Source: Pedobacter alluvionis (GTDB lineage: Bacteria; Bacteroidota; Bacteroidia; Sphingobacteriales; Sphingobacteriaceae). From it: a stretch of 64,000 bases of DNA. A program made the position numbers and the translations under genes. Under the pieces are notes generated by a model that was not told where the DNA came from, made no database searches, and was given only the letters and a program-made list of their open reading frames with translations. The DNA lies in assembly GCF_003664035.1 (NCBI RefSeq), contig NZ_RCCK01000011.1, positions 992,001 to 1,056,000 of the forward strand, written 5' to 3'. Positions within the stretch are counted from its first letter, which is position 1, and every line of letters starts with the position of its first letter. Positions 28,059 through 38,400 of the stretch are shown one piece after another.

Positions 28059-28865
28059 ATGATTTTAACATCAATTAAACAAAAATTAATCCTTGCTTTA
28101 GCAGTGGGGTTTTTAGCCTATTTACCTATCCGGGCAAATGCATGGGGTACCATCGGTCATCGTGTTGTTGGCGAAATTGCCGATAGTTATTTAAAGGCGA
28201 AAACACGCAAGGCTATTCAAAGTATTTTAGGTTACGAAACTTTGGCCATGAGCGCCAATTGGGGCGATTTCATTAAATCAGATTCTACTTATAATTATAT
28301 GTACAACTGGCATTTTGTTAATCTTCCGGCAGGACTGAACAAAGATGGCGTTTACAACTTTTTAGAAACTGAAAAATCGCCTAACCTTTACAACAAAATT
28401 CCTGACCTAATTGCCATATTAAAGAAAACAAGCAGCTCGGCAACTGAAAAAAAACTGGCTTTGCGCATGCTGGTTCACCTGGCAGGAGATTTATGCCAAC
28501 CTATGCATGTTGCCCGTAAAGATGATTTGGGCGGTAACCGCATTTCGGTATTGTGGTTCAATGAAAAATCAAATATTCACAGGGTTTGGGATGAACAGCT
28601 TATAGAATATCAACAATTAAGTTATACAGAATATGCTAAGGCAATTAATCACCCATCGGCTATTCAGTTAAGCAACTGGCAAAATACAAGTCTTAGAGAT
28701 TGTATTTATGAATCGTACGGTATCTGCAACAAAATTTACGCAAATACAAAACCAGATTCGAAATTAAGCTATCGTTATAATTTTGACTGGGTGGATACCC
28801 TTAATGAGCAGTTACTAAAAGGTGGTGTGCGTTTGGCTAAAATGTTAAATGATATTTACGGTTAA
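28059..28865 (+). CDS. S1/P1 family nuclease
   Basis: 268 residues. The signal peptide (about 28 residues) is cleaved before Trp29, and the new N-terminal tryptophan is itself a zinc ligand in this family (WGTIGHRVVGEIADSYL). Further zinc ligands are seen in NWGDFIKSD, LVHLAGDLCQPMHV and IHRVWDEQLIE. The enzyme is a secreted, single-strand-specific, zinc-dependent nuclease that would serve extracellular nucleic acid use. Third gene of the run 27186-28865; a strong terminator follows. Confidence 0.95.
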   Translation: MILTSIKQKLILALAVGFLAYLPIRANAWGTIGHRVVGEIADSYLKAKTRKAIQSILGYETLAMSANWGDFIKSDSTYNYMYNWHFVNLPAGLNKDGVYNFLETEKSPNLYNKIPDLIAILKKTSSSATEKKLALRMLVHLAGDLCQPMHVARKDDLGGNRISVLWFNEKSNIHRVWDEQLIEYQQLSYTEYAKAINHPSAIQLSNWQNTSLRDCIYESYGICNKIYANTKPDSKLSYRYNFDWVDTLNEQLLKGGVRLAKMLNDIYG

Positions 28866-28883
28866 CATTTATATATTCTTTGG

Positions 28884-28918
28884 TGCCCCAATGCTAACAA
28901 GCTTGGGGCATTTTTTTT
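28884..28918 (+). terminator. Intrinsic terminator after the S1/P1 nuclease gene
   Basis: TGCCCCAA and TTGGGGCA form an 8-bp stem with an 11-base loop followed by eight T residues, 18 bp after the stop. Confidence 0.92.
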
Positions 28919-28983
28919 GCCTGTGTAGCATATTAACTATAAAACCCGTTTAATCAGATATAAACCAGAGCCAATTATAAGCC

Positions 28984-29405
28984 ATGAAAAAATTAATACT
29001 TATTTTAACTGTTTGTTTAGCCTTAGGCTGCAAAAAAGACCTCGACAAAACATTAACAAAAAAAGACTGGCGCATCGAATCGGTTACGGTTAGCCCGGCA
29101 ATGACTATTAGCAAAAAAACGAGCACCACTATATAGAACTGATGGGACCAAGCAGTTGTGTAAGTAATTCCATTATCTCTTTTTCTAAAGATGGCACATA
29201 TACTTCAGGATCCAACGGAGCGCTTTGTGATTTGAAAACTGATACAAGCATTAAAACCTGGAGAAGAGATGGTGATCAGATATTTTTATCTTATGCGCCA
29301 CAATCGCCATTAATATTAAGTGGAGATAAACTTACCCAAACCACTTCTACCCCACTACAAGGAGGAATTATTTATACATTTGTTTTTGTATATAAATCCA
29401 AATAA
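28984..29405 (+). pseudogene. Lipocalin-like lipoprotein gene split by a frameshift at an A7 run
   Basis: An ATG at 28984 opens MKKLILILTVCLALGCKKDL, a signal peptide with lipobox ALGC, and runs to a stop at 29134-29136 (50 residues). Shifting back one base inside the A7 run at 29113-29119 gives KKNEHHYIELMGPSSC and continues in a long open frame to 29405. The two parts make one protein of about 140 residues with SFSKDGTYT and WRRDGDQIFL strands, typical of lipocalin-like Bacteroidetes lipoproteins. One missing A explains it: a real deletion, a homopolymer sequencing error, or slippage. The downstream piece at 29142-29405 lacks a signal sequence and is unlikely to be an independent gene. Confidence 0.75.
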
Positions 29406-29407
29406 TA

Positions 29408-29842
29408 TTGAAAATTTTAATGGTTTGCCTTGGTAATATCTGCCGTTCGCCACTGGCTGAAGGCATCATGCGCCATCTGGCAGATGAACAAAACTTAAAC
29501 TGGGAAATCGCTTCGGCAGGAACGGGCAATTGGCATATTGGCAAAGCACCTGACCATAGAAGTATTTCTGCTGCCAGGGCATTGGGTTACGATATCAGCA
29601 AACAACGGGCGCAACAATTTAACCACTTAATGTTTGTCAGGTATGATCTTATTTTGGTTATGGACCGGAATAATTTAGCTGACGTACAAAGTCTCGCTAA
29701 AACCGATGAGGAACGAAAAAAGGTTAAACTTTTCCTTGATAACGGCGAAGTTACAGACCCATATTGGGATAATACCCTCTTTAGCCCCGTTTGCAAGCAG
29801 GTTGAAGAAAGATGTAGAGAAATTATCAAACAACTTTCTTAA
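29408..29842 (+). CDS. Low molecular weight protein-tyrosine phosphatase
   Basis: 144 residues. The P-loop C-x5-R-S near the N terminus is CLGNICRSP (C7, R13), and the general acid lies in TDPYWDN. It dephosphorylates protein tyrosines, often controlling capsule or exopolysaccharide tyrosine kinases in bacteria. The start codon is TTG at 29408, required to include the P-loop strand KILMV; the next ATG at 29420 would cut into that strand. The gene begins 2 bp after the stop of the frameshifted lipoprotein, so its translation may depend on coupling. Confidence 0.93.
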   Translation: MKILMVCLGNICRSPLAEGIMRHLADEQNLNWEIASAGTGNWHIGKAPDHRSISAARALGYDISKQRAQQFNHLMFVRYDLILVMDRNNLADVQSLAKTDEERKKVKLFLDNGEVTDPYWDNTLFSPVCKQVEERCREIIKQLS

Positions 29843-29883
29843 ATTTAAGGCACATTATCCATCACTAACCAAGTTAAAAAAAA

Positions 29884-30651
29884 ATGAAAAAGTACCTGCC
29901 CTTATGTTTATTAGTTGCAACAGTAATTTTATTTCAAAGCTATACCATAGCAAAGAAATCGGCAAAAGTTTTAGTTTTCTCCAAAACCAAGGGCTTTAGG
30001 CATAACTCTATTGAAACCGGAAAAGAAGTGATCCAAAAATTAGGTACCGAACATCATTTTGAAGTAGATACCACCGAAAATGCCGATGTTTTTACAGAAG
30101 ATAACCTTAAAAAATATGCCACTGTTATTTTCTTAAACACTACAGGCGATGTATTGGACAATAAACAACAGGTAGCTTTCGAAAGATATATCCAGGCCGG
30201 AGGAGGCTATGTGGGTATCCATGCAGCAACGGATACGGAGTACGATTGGCCTTGGTATGGTAAATTGGTTGGCGCTTATTTTATAAGTCACCCCGCTGTT
30301 CAGGAAGCCAGATTTATCATCAAAGACAAAAAACACCCTTCAACCAAATTCCTTACCGATTCGATATGGATGAGAAAAGATGAACTGTATAATTTTAAAA
30401 ATATCAACCCGGATATTAAAGTGCTGATTAATTTAGACGAGAAATCGTATACTGGTGGTAAAAATGGCGATTTCCATCCTTTTAGCTGGTACCACAATTT
30501 TGACGGTGGAAGAGCTTTCTACACCTGTATGGGCCATACTAAAGAAGGCTGGGCTGATGATAAATTTCAGAACCATTTATGGGGAGGTATTGAATACGCA
30601 ATAGGCGGCCAAAAGAAATTAGATTACAGTAAAGCCCATTCGAAATTCTAA
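29884..30651 (+). CDS. ThuA domain protein, secreted
   Basis: 255 residues with an N-terminal signal segment (residues about 4-22). The ThuA/trehalose-utilisation domain of the GATase1-like fold covers the rest: KVLVFSKTKGFRHNSIETGK, the FLNTTGDVLDNKQQVAFERY strand-helix, and GGGYVGIHAATDTEYDWPWY. ThuA-like proteins are linked with sugar oxidation and are common next to glycoside-degrading genes in Bacteroidetes. It converges with the CREST-type gene at 30719. Confidence 0.93.
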   Translation: MKKYLPLCLLVATVILFQSYTIAKKSAKVLVFSKTKGFRHNSIETGKEVIQKLGTEHHFEVDTTENADVFTEDNLKKYATVIFLNTTGDVLDNKQQVAFERYIQAGGGYVGIHAATDTEYDWPWYGKLVGAYFISHPAVQEARFIIKDKKHPSTKFLTDSIWMRKDELYNFKNINPDIKVLINLDEKSYTGGKNGDFHPFSWYHNFDGGRAFYTCMGHTKEGWADDKFQNHLWGGIEYAIGGQKKLDYSKAHSKF

Positions 30652-30662
30652 AAATAGGTTGC

Positions 30663-30689
30663 GCTTGCTGAAATAATTAACCAGCAAGC
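30663..30689. terminator. Hairpin between convergent genes
   Basis: GCTTGCTG and CAGCAAGC form a perfect 8-bp stem with an 11-base loop between the ThuA gene and the minus-strand membrane gene. The T tracts are poor on both strands, so bidirectional termination is only probable. Confidence 0.5.
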
Positions 30690-30718
30690 CCAATCTATCT
30701 TAATAATAAAACGATATT

Positions 30719-31393
30719 TTAAGACTTATTCTTTTTCTGGTTGACCAAATAAATATAATTCAGCATACAGAAAGAAGCCACAGCCCCGAAAGTATGCCAT
30801 AAAAAATGCGTGCCGATACTTAATATATCCCACTTATCTGCTATTCGGAAAGTTAAAGCAAATATGAAAGCAATTAGGGCAAACCCAACCCATTTGCCAT
30901 TTTTCCAGTCTGTTTTAATTAAGTAACCAAACACCGGAAATAAAACCAGCGCGGCCATAAAAGCATAATTAATATTGATAAAAATCTGAAAATCGCCATT
31001 GCTAAAGAGTCGCCGCACATAAAACTGAAAGAAAGCATAAACCGCTACAATTAAAACGGCAAAATACCATTTGGTTAGTTTGGAAAGAAAGTAGACACCT
31101 GCTGAAAGGCATAAAAGCATAATCGGCATCCAATCCATCATGATAAAGATTGGCCAGCGCCTTAAGCCGTGATAAGTGGTACCTCCAATCCCACCAATAT
31201 AAAGCAGCAGCAACGCAATACTTAAAAAAGTGTGTTGTTTAAAATTACCCCAAAGTTTAATCGTCCAATACACCGCTATAGCCAGGAAAAAACAACTTGT
31301 TATGGTATTAAAAGGCTCTGGAAATAACTGGCTCAAATTGGTTTCAGTGTACATTGTGCCACCGTCTGGAGGGTTCTGGGTAAAAGCGCTCAT
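30719..31393 (-). CDS. Multi-pass membrane protein of the CREST (ceramidase-like) type
   Basis: 224 residues with about seven hydrophobic segments. The residues that define the CREST hydrolase superfamily (alkaline ceramidase, PAQR, Per1) are in place: TTYH with H75, D87 in FIMMDWMP, and HFLWH (H196, H200). These normally bind a catalytic zinc on the membrane face. It may hydrolyse an amide bond in a lipid such as the sphingolipids or sulfonolipids of Bacteroidetes, but the substrate is inference. A single gene, convergent with ThuA. Confidence 0.7.
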   Translation of the reverse strand: MSAFTQNPPDGGTMYTETNLSQLFPEPFNTITSCFFLAIAVYWTIKLWGNFKQHTFLSIALLLLYIGGIGGTTYHGLRRWPIFIMMDWMPIMLLCLSAGVYFLSKLTKWYFAVLIVAVYAFFQFYVRRLFSNGDFQIFININYAFMAALVLFPVFGYLIKTDWKNGKWVGFALIAFIFALTFRIADKWDILSIGTHFLWHTFGAVASFCMLNYIYLVNQKKNKS

Positions 31394-31557
31394 GAATAAA
31401 TAACGTAAGGAGAAATTAAATGTTTCATGGATCTATGTAACGATCAAGATGTAAAAATAATCTTGCACTTACATTTTTCAAGAGGTTAAATATGGGTTAA
31501 CGTTTATCTTACCAAGATTAATTATTTGTACTTTAGTTTTATCTAAGCTATATAATT

Positions 31558-33009
31558 ATGAAACCATTATTGATCCTTTTTTTTCTTCTATCGACAGCTA
31601 TATACGCACAAACACCGCCCCAACCTTATGGTGCATTGCCTTCAAAAAGGCAGTTGGCCTGGCATGATATCGAAGTTTATGGCTTAATTCATTTTACACC
31701 AACTACTTTCGAAAATAAAGAATGGGGTTTTGGTGATGCTGATCCTAAAACATTTAACCCGACAGATTTTAATGCCGACCAGATAATTAAAGCCGCTAAA
31801 GCAGGTGGTTTGAAAGGGATAATTTTAGTAGCCAAACACCATGATGGCTTTGCCTTATGGCCAACTAAAACTACAGAATACAATATCAGTAAAAGCCCGT
31901 TCAGAGGGGAAAAAGGGAATCTAGTTAAAGAAATAGAACAGGCGGTACGCAAAAACGGTTTAAAGTTTGGGGTTTATTGTTCGCCATGGGACAGAAATAA
32001 TGCAAGCTATGGGACAGATAAGTATCTGCCCATTTATCAGGCACAATTAAAAGAGCTTTACAGCAATTTTGGGGAACTTTTTATGAGCTGGCACGATGGT
32101 GCTAACGGTGGCGACGGTTACTATGGTGGTGCTAAAGAAAAACGTTCTATAGACAATACCACCTATTATGATTGGAACAACACCTGGGCTATTACGCGCA
32201 AAATGCAGCCCATGGCAAATATTTTTAGCGATATTGGTTTAGATATCCGCTGGGTAGGCAATGAAGACGGGCATGCTGCACCAACTTCCTGGGCAACCTT
32301 TACACCAATGGCACCCGATGGGAAAAGTGTAGCAGTACCCGGACAGGCAAATTATCCGCAAAGCCCCGAAGGAATTAGAAATGGTAAATTTTGGATGCCG
32401 GCAGAATGCGATGTTCCTTTAAGAAAAGGATGGTTCTACCATGCTAACGAAAAGCCAAAAACCCCGGAAACGTTATTCGATCTGTATTTAAAAAGTGTTG
32501 GCCGTGGGGCAGGTTTAGATTTGGGTTTAGCACCTGACACCCGTGGACAACTTCATGATGATGATGTAACTGCTTTGAAAACTTTTGGCGACATGGTTAA
32601 ACATACTTTCGAGAATAACCTGGCGAAAAATGCATCGATTAAAGCGAGCAATAGCAGAGGCAAAAAGTATGATGTTGCCAAGCTGCTTGATGGTAAAAAA
32701 GCGAGCTACTGGGCCACGCAGGACGATACCCATCAGGCAAGTTTAGAACTGGATTTAAAGGCAGCGACAACCTTTGATATCATTAGTCTACAGGAATACA
32801 TTCCTTTAGGTCAGCGAATAGAGGCTTATACTATTGAAATATTTGAAAATAATGCCTGGAAAAACGTTTACAATGGCACAAGCATTGGTGCGAAACGCCT
32901 AATTAAATTGGATAGCCCTGTTACTACCAATAAAGTAAAAATAAACATTATTAAATCGCCTGTTTGCGTTACTTTAAGCGAGATTGGGCTATACAGAAAA
33001 TCAGCTTAG
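31558..33009 (+). CDS. Alpha-L-fucosidase (GH29) with C-terminal F5/8-type domain
   Basis: 483 residues. The signal peptide ends near IYAQ. The GH29 barrel (about 25-345) has AKHHDGFALWPTKTTEYNI and FMSWHDGANGG, in which D180 is the probable nucleophile. A discoidin-like beta-sandwich (about 350-480, DGKKASYWATQDDTHQASLE) follows. It would release L-fucose from glycans in the periplasm or outside the cell. Upstream, TACTTTAG resembles a -7 box. It converges with the rhomboid gene with only 2 bp between stops. Confidence 0.95.
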   Translation: MKPLLILFFLLSTAIYAQTPPQPYGALPSKRQLAWHDIEVYGLIHFTPTTFENKEWGFGDADPKTFNPTDFNADQIIKAAKAGGLKGIILVAKHHDGFALWPTKTTEYNISKSPFRGEKGNLVKEIEQAVRKNGLKFGVYCSPWDRNNASYGTDKYLPIYQAQLKELYSNFGELFMSWHDGANGGDGYYGGAKEKRSIDNTTYYDWNNTWAITRKMQPMANIFSDIGLDIRWVGNEDGHAAPTSWATFTPMAPDGKSVAVPGQANYPQSPEGIRNGKFWMPAECDVPLRKGWFYHANEKPKTPETLFDLYLKSVGRGAGLDLGLAPDTRGQLHDDDVTALKTFGDMVKHTFENNLAKNASIKASNSRGKKYDVAKLLDGKKASYWATQDDTHQASLELDLKAATTFDIISLQEYIPLGQRIEAYTIEIFENNAWKNVYNGTSIGAKRLIKLDSPVTTNKVKINIIKSPVCVTLSEIGLYRKSA

Positions 33010-33011
33010 CG

Positions 33012-34532
33012 TTACCATTTATACTCACTAGAACCTGCTTCGCCCCGAATAATATTAACTTCATTCGTAAGCTGTTCTATTTCATAACGGTATTTCGAAG
33101 ATTCTTCGAGATATTCTTTACGTAAAAGCGAAGAGATTTTGATGGCCAGATTGGTTATTTTACCATCAAAATCTCTTCGGTAACTTTCTTTTTCTTCTAA
33201 ATTGAGTTTATTCATTTCGGCAACAATCTGTTTGTTTTTCTGCCAAAGCCGTATGCCGTATTGCTCAATTGTTTTTACTTTTTCTGCTTTCGATAAATCG
33301 TAAGGAATAGAATAAACCTTATTAAAATCAAATGCATTCTGCTCAAATTGGAACTGTAATTTGTAGAATTTTCTATTTTGATAGTTAGGTGTAAAAATCA
33401 AAACAGTGGCCGAAAATATCAGCACAATAATGCCCGTTAAACCGTATTGCCAATTGGTGGTTATTTTCCATCTCCAAAGTTTTTCATTAAAAAGCACGTA
33501 ACATATTACAAATCCAGAAATTAGCCCACCAATATGAGCGCTATTATCTACTTTGCCGTTTATACCATTTAAAAGCATAATAGCCGTAACCAGAATGGTA
33601 CTGATCAATAAGGACTTGTTGGCATTTTTCTCGAAAGCTTTACTTAGGATTAAAGCCATAAAAGCGCCAAAAACACCCATAATAGCACCTGATGCTCCAG
33701 CCATAAAACCATATTTATGAAAGATGAGACTCACCAAACCACCGCATACTCCGCTAAGTAAATAGGTAATCAAAAATTTAAGCGACCCGAGTTTATGCTC
33801 AACCATTAAACCGATATAAACCAAAGCATATAGGTTAAAAAACAGATGCGACAAACCTAAATGAACAAATTGATGGGTAATTAACCGCCAGTATTGCCCT
33901 TCTAATACCAACTCGCGGTTATTTGCTCCAATGTTTAAGTAGGCATTGGTAATTACCTCAGGAATAAGAGAATTTTGGGCCCTCAGTTTAAGCACAGCAG
34001 CAATAAACAGCAGCGTAAAGCCATAATAAAGTACATTTAAAATTATCAGAATCGGGGTAACTAAATATCCCTTTTGAGGAAAAAAAAGATATAGAATATT
34101 TTTAATTTTATTCTTAGCGGTTAATGGCGCTTTGTCAAAATAAGTGTCATCCTGAGTAGCAATTAAAGCATGGAATGTGGCTAAACTTTCATCCCAGATA
34201 TTTTGCAAATGGTACTGGACATATTCAAATTCATGGAAAAATTTTTCGAGATTTAAATCGTTTTTCCCATAATCGTTAAACCACATCTGAATACCTACGC
34301 ACTCACTCTTTACTACAGCGAAATTCCCGTGGATACGTACAGAAACTTCTTCACTATACGACTGGAAAGATATTGGCGTGTAAGCAATTAGCCCGCTCTC
34401 AGAAACATGACTAAGGCTCCAGCCTAAATTTTCAATAGCCTGCTTAGCTACGATTAAATATTTGTCTGCCGGAAAATCGGCCAACGGAATAAATTTTTCA
34501 ATTTTAGGCGAGTAACCCCAACTGATTGACAT
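33012..34532 (-). CDS. Rhomboid intramembrane serine protease with extra N- and C-terminal domains
   Basis: 506 residues. Rhomboid core (about 150-400): YWRLITHQFVHLGLSHLFFN, catalytic serine S281 in GASGAIMGVFGA, catalytic histidine H333 in AHIGGLISG. A cytoplasmic N-terminal domain of about 145 residues (SVRIHGNFAVVKSECVG) and a charged, coiled-coil-prone C-terminal tail (about 400-506, KNKQIVAEMNKLNLEEKES) are added to the core. Substrates unknown. It lies 7 bp after the methyltransferase gene. Confidence 0.93.
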   Translation of the reverse strand: MSISWGYSPKIEKFIPLADFPADKYLIVAKQAIENLGWSLSHVSESGLIAYTPISFQSYSEEVSVRIHGNFAVVKSECVGIQMWFNDYGKNDLNLEKFFHEFEYVQYHLQNIWDESLATFHALIATQDDTYFDKAPLTAKNKIKNILYLFFPQKGYLVTPILIILNVLYYGFTLLFIAAVLKLRAQNSLIPEVITNAYLNIGANNRELVLEGQYWRLITHQFVHLGLSHLFFNLYALVYIGLMVEHKLGSLKFLITYLLSGVCGGLVSLIFHKYGFMAGASGAIMGVFGAFMALILSKAFEKNANKSLLISTILVTAIMLLNGINGKVDNSAHIGGLISGFVICYVLFNEKLWRWKITTNWQYGLTGIIVLIFSATVLIFTPNYQNRKFYKLQFQFEQNAFDFNKVYSIPYDLSKAEKVKTIEQYGIRLWQKNKQIVAEMNKLNLEEKESYRRDFDGKITNLAIKISSLLRKEYLEESSKYRYEIEQLTNEVNIIRGEAGSSEYKW

Positions 34533-34539
34533 AGCGCAT

Positions 34540-35289
34540 TTAGATTTTTTTCGCTACTAAGATAATATAAGGTGATAGATTTTTGCTTTCGAATGGGATA
34601 ATCTTTGTAAATACTTTTCCAGTCAGCCAAACAGCTTTTTTAAATAAACGAACGCCAACAGATTTCTGGCTCTCATTTTCCAGCCATACACTAAAACGAC
34701 CAAAATAGCCCGATTTCACTTCTTTAAGTCCGGCTTGATCGCAGATTGATTTCAACAAAGCCGGATCCATGCTATTAATATTGTGTTTATCGTAGTTTTC
34801 CTTATCGAAATTCTTTTGGAACCAACCATTAACGGCTTTAAAATTGGGCAGCGTGATAAATAAAGTGCCGCCCGGTTTTACAAAGGCAATGTGGCGGTTA
34901 ATAATGTCGGCAGTATCATTAAAATGTTCAATCAAACCGCAGCTTAGTACAAGATCATACTGTTTCTCAGGTGTATAATTAAACAGGTCGGTTTCGATAA
35001 TGTGGATATCCTTTTCGGTTAAACCGTTTTTTGCTAAAAGCTCATTTACAACTGGCGGATGGACAAAATAATCTAAAAGGGTAACATCAAGCTGAAAATA
35101 TTTTTTTAGGAATACGGCGTAATAACCTGGAAAACCACCTAGTTCTATGGCTGTTTTAACATGATCTTTCTGAATCACATCCGCCAGTTGCTGATGAAAT
35201 AAATAGCTGGAAGGTAACTGAACCGCGAGTCCTTTTTTACTTTCCCAATAATTTACCCAAAAAGCCCTGTCGGTTAATAAATTTGCCAT
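34540..35289 (-). CDS. Class I SAM-dependent methyltransferase
   Basis: 249 residues. The SAM-binding glycine loop is ELGGFPGYYAVFLKKYF, the acidic motif II residue follows in DVTLLDYF, and motif IV is YDLVLSCGLIEHFND; KPGGTLFITLPNF completes a Rossmann methyltransferase of the methyltransf-11 type. Substrate unknown. Seven bp separate it from the rhomboid gene, indicating an operon. It is preceded by an inverted repeat in the 194-bp gap to the protease gene. Confidence 0.9.
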   Translation of the reverse strand: MANLLTDRAFWVNYWESKKGLAVQLPSSYLFHQQLADVIQKDHVKTAIELGGFPGYYAVFLKKYFQLDVTLLDYFVHPPVVNELLAKNGLTEKDIHIIETDLFNYTPEKQYDLVLSCGLIEHFNDTADIINRHIAFVKPGGTLFITLPNFKAVNGWFQKNFDKENYDKHNINSMDPALLKSICDQAGLKEVKSGYFGRFSVWLENESQKSVGVRLFKKAVWLTGKVFTKIIPFESKNLSPYIILVAKKI

Positions 35290-35363
35290 ATTTTAAATAA
35301 TTCCAATCCCAAAGAAACGGAAAGTATGTTAAAGTTGAAAGGTTTCGATTGCTAGATTGTTAA

Positions 35364-35459
35364 ATTGTTTTATTGCTAGATTATTCGGCAAATACCTAGA
35401 AAACTAAAATTGTTTTATGATCGATAGTCAACCATATAACAATCCAGCAATAAAACAAT
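35364..35459. repeat. Inverted repeat in the intergenic gap
   Basis: ATTGTTTTATTGCTAGATTA (35364) and its inverse AATCCAGCAATAAAACAAT (ending 35459) pair over about 21 bases with 52 bases between. It lies between the tricorn-like protease gene and the methyltransferase gene. Confidence 0.65.
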
Positions 35460-35483
35460 CTTTCTGCAGCATGCCCGATTAAC

Positions 35484-38400
35484 CTATTTCAAATCCTTCA
35501 AAATCTCTGCTACTGCTTTTTCGAGTTGAGGATCTTTATCGGCCAGACGGTCTTCAAAAGTATTTTTCACAAAAATATCGGGTTTCACACCTTCTTTTTC
35601 AATGTTCTTGCCATCCATAGTATAACAGCCCCATGATGGCAAACGGTAAGAAGAACCATCAACCAAACCTTTAGCGGACGTAAAAATAATCCAGCGGTAG
35701 GTTTCTGTACCGATAATCTTACCAAGTTTTAATTGCTTAAAACCTGCCGCCGTCATTTCAGCATCACTTAAAGATTGCTCGTTAATAAGCAATATAATAG
35801 GCTTCGCTGCCGGTCCAAAATTACTCTGTGGGGCCATTTTACCACCGCGGTATTTCCATTGTAAATAAGGGCGCTGAGAAAGGAATTTCAGCACATCATC
35901 ATGCACGTTTCCGCCGGTATTGTAACGGAGATCGAGAATAATGGCCTCTTTATTTTCTTCTTGTGCAACCATATCTAAAAGGAAGGTTTCCAACTCGCCA
36001 CCACCCATATTTTTCATATAAGAATAAGCTATGCGGTTGTTGCTCCATTTGTCTACATTCTTGTGATTTTGGCTAATCCACTCGTCGTAAAGGTTTCCGC
36101 GTAATGTGCCAGAACTTTCAGGATGTACATTTACATAAACATCTTTTCCATTGCGTTTAAAGGTTAACGTCATTTCCCGATCCAATGATGGCTTACTAAA
36201 ATAATAGTCGCGGTCTATTTTTTCATCTACCTTAACGCCATTCACTTCTGTTAAAATATCCCCGGCTAAAATATTTGTCCCGGTACGGGCAGCATTACTT
36301 TTAGCGGCAATACGTTCTACCTTTAAAGGGTTTTCATTATCGAAGATGATCCCTGTTTCATTGGTAATGTAATTAAGGCTTTTACGTTCCTCTGCACCTG
36401 CACTATTAAAACCCATGTGCGAAGAATTCAGCTCGCCAAGCATATCATTCAATAAAATTCTCAAATCACTCCTGTTATTCACATAGGGCAAATAAGCGGC
36501 ATAACGTGTTCTCATTTTATCCCAATCTACGCCATGAAATTTTTCGTCGTAAAAATTTTCATCTAAACCTACCCAGGTTTCGTAAAACATCTGGTTAAAC
36601 TCGGCGTTCAGATTTCTCGTAAATTTATAACCATGATCTACGCGGTCAAGCTTATTGCCTTCCAGACTGTATTTGTTAATTACACCCCGCGATAAAACGA
36701 AAAACTTATCACTCGATAAGATAATCGAATAATCGCCACCATCGGCAACCTTTTCTGTTTTATTGGCTTCGAAAGGTTCGATAGTAGTACGGTAAAGTCC
36801 TGGTGCACCTCCTTCATGGTTAGATGAATAAAACACATAGGTCTTATCGCCCTTGGCATAAGCATCTGTTCCGTACTGGCCTCCAAACGAAGGACCAACC
36901 AATTCTATTCTATCAAGGATATCCTGAGTATTAATGGTAATTACCTCTGCTGGTTTTGGAGTAGGTTTAACATCAGTTTTCTTCCTGGCGGTATCCGCTT
37001 TTGCCTTTTTATCATTTTTAGGAGCAGTAATCGCAGGCTTAACATCAGTTGGTGCCGGTTTACTTTCTTTAAACAGGTCATCAAATTTATCAGAACGATA
37101 AGGTTCATCGTAATTGTTCAATGCCATGCGGTAAATATGCGAATTCTGCATACCGGTTGGGTAAGAAGGTTTGGTGCGTGCACTGGTGAAGAAAATGTAT
37201 TTGCCATCCGGCGACCATGCCGGTCCGGTTTCGGTAACGCCGGTATTGGTTAAGTTAATGGTTTTATTGTTTTTAATATGATGCACCATAATATCCTGTT
37301 CAAAATTCCGATACACCGTGAAAAGCACATATTCGTCATTTGGCGAAAAACTTGGCGCTGAGCTCTGTATAGCCCAAAACTCGTCAGTCACTAAAGTTTT
37401 AGCATCAAAAGTTTTAAGATCCATGAGCTTAAGCTCGTTCCTGCCACTTAAATACACAGCCATGGTTTTGGTTTTGTTCAAGGTGATATCTCGTACGTTT
37501 GCTTTATCTTTTGTAAGCTGTTTAACAGCACCTTTTCCATCACCCGTAATGGTAAACCAATTCTGATAGCCATTAGTGGTTTGACTAAATAAAATTGTTT
37601 TATTGTCGGCCAGCCATTTACACTCCAAAGCACGTTCGCCGCTATTGGTAATTTTCCGGATAAACTTTCCATCAGCATCACTTACAAACACATCACCTCG
37701 CGAAATAAATGCCATCTTTTTCCCGTCAGTAGAAACGTCAAATGCCGAAATGTTACCACGCACATCGTACTCCTGCTCTTTACTCAATACCTGATTCCGT
37801 GAGGTATTAATATTGATTTTCTCAGCTTTCTTCGAAGCTACGTCATAGGTATACAATTGATAGTCTTTCTCAAACACAACTGTAGTTCCATTGGCCGAAA
37901 CAAAAGGGCGTTTAATGGGAGTATCAAAACTGGTTAAACCAGTTTTTTTACCATTGATAAAAGTATAAAGGTTGTATTCATCATTTCCTTCGTCCGATAC
38001 AAAAAAGATATTGCCTTTTTGATCAACACTCGTCCAGAAATCTTTCCCAATGTAATCGGTATAACGTTTGTAACTTTTGGTTTTTGGGTTATATGATTGA
38101 ATATCCGGATTATAAGCTCCTTTGTAATGTTTACGATTAGTAAAACGGTAGCTCTCCCAGGTATCGTTAAAAAACAGTTCTCCCGTTGGCGATTCGGCAA
38201 TATGGTGCGTGGTATTGAAATAATTATCGAATAACCGAACAGCGGTACCACCGTTTACGCCTACTTTATAACTCGAAAAGGAGTTGTACCGCCCGGATGT
38301 AAAATAAATTGTTTTCGAATCCCAACTCCAGTTATCTACTTCATCACTGGCATCGTTAAAAGTTAACTGTTTAATATCACCTCCTGTTAAAGGCATTACA

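Noticed and set aside
29113..29119. Programmed -1 ribosomal frameshift site at A7
   Set aside because: The codons read AGC AAA AAA ACG; slipping back one base would pair the P-site tRNA with CAA, so the standard X-XXY-YYZ heptamer is not met. Indel or transcriptional slippage is simpler.
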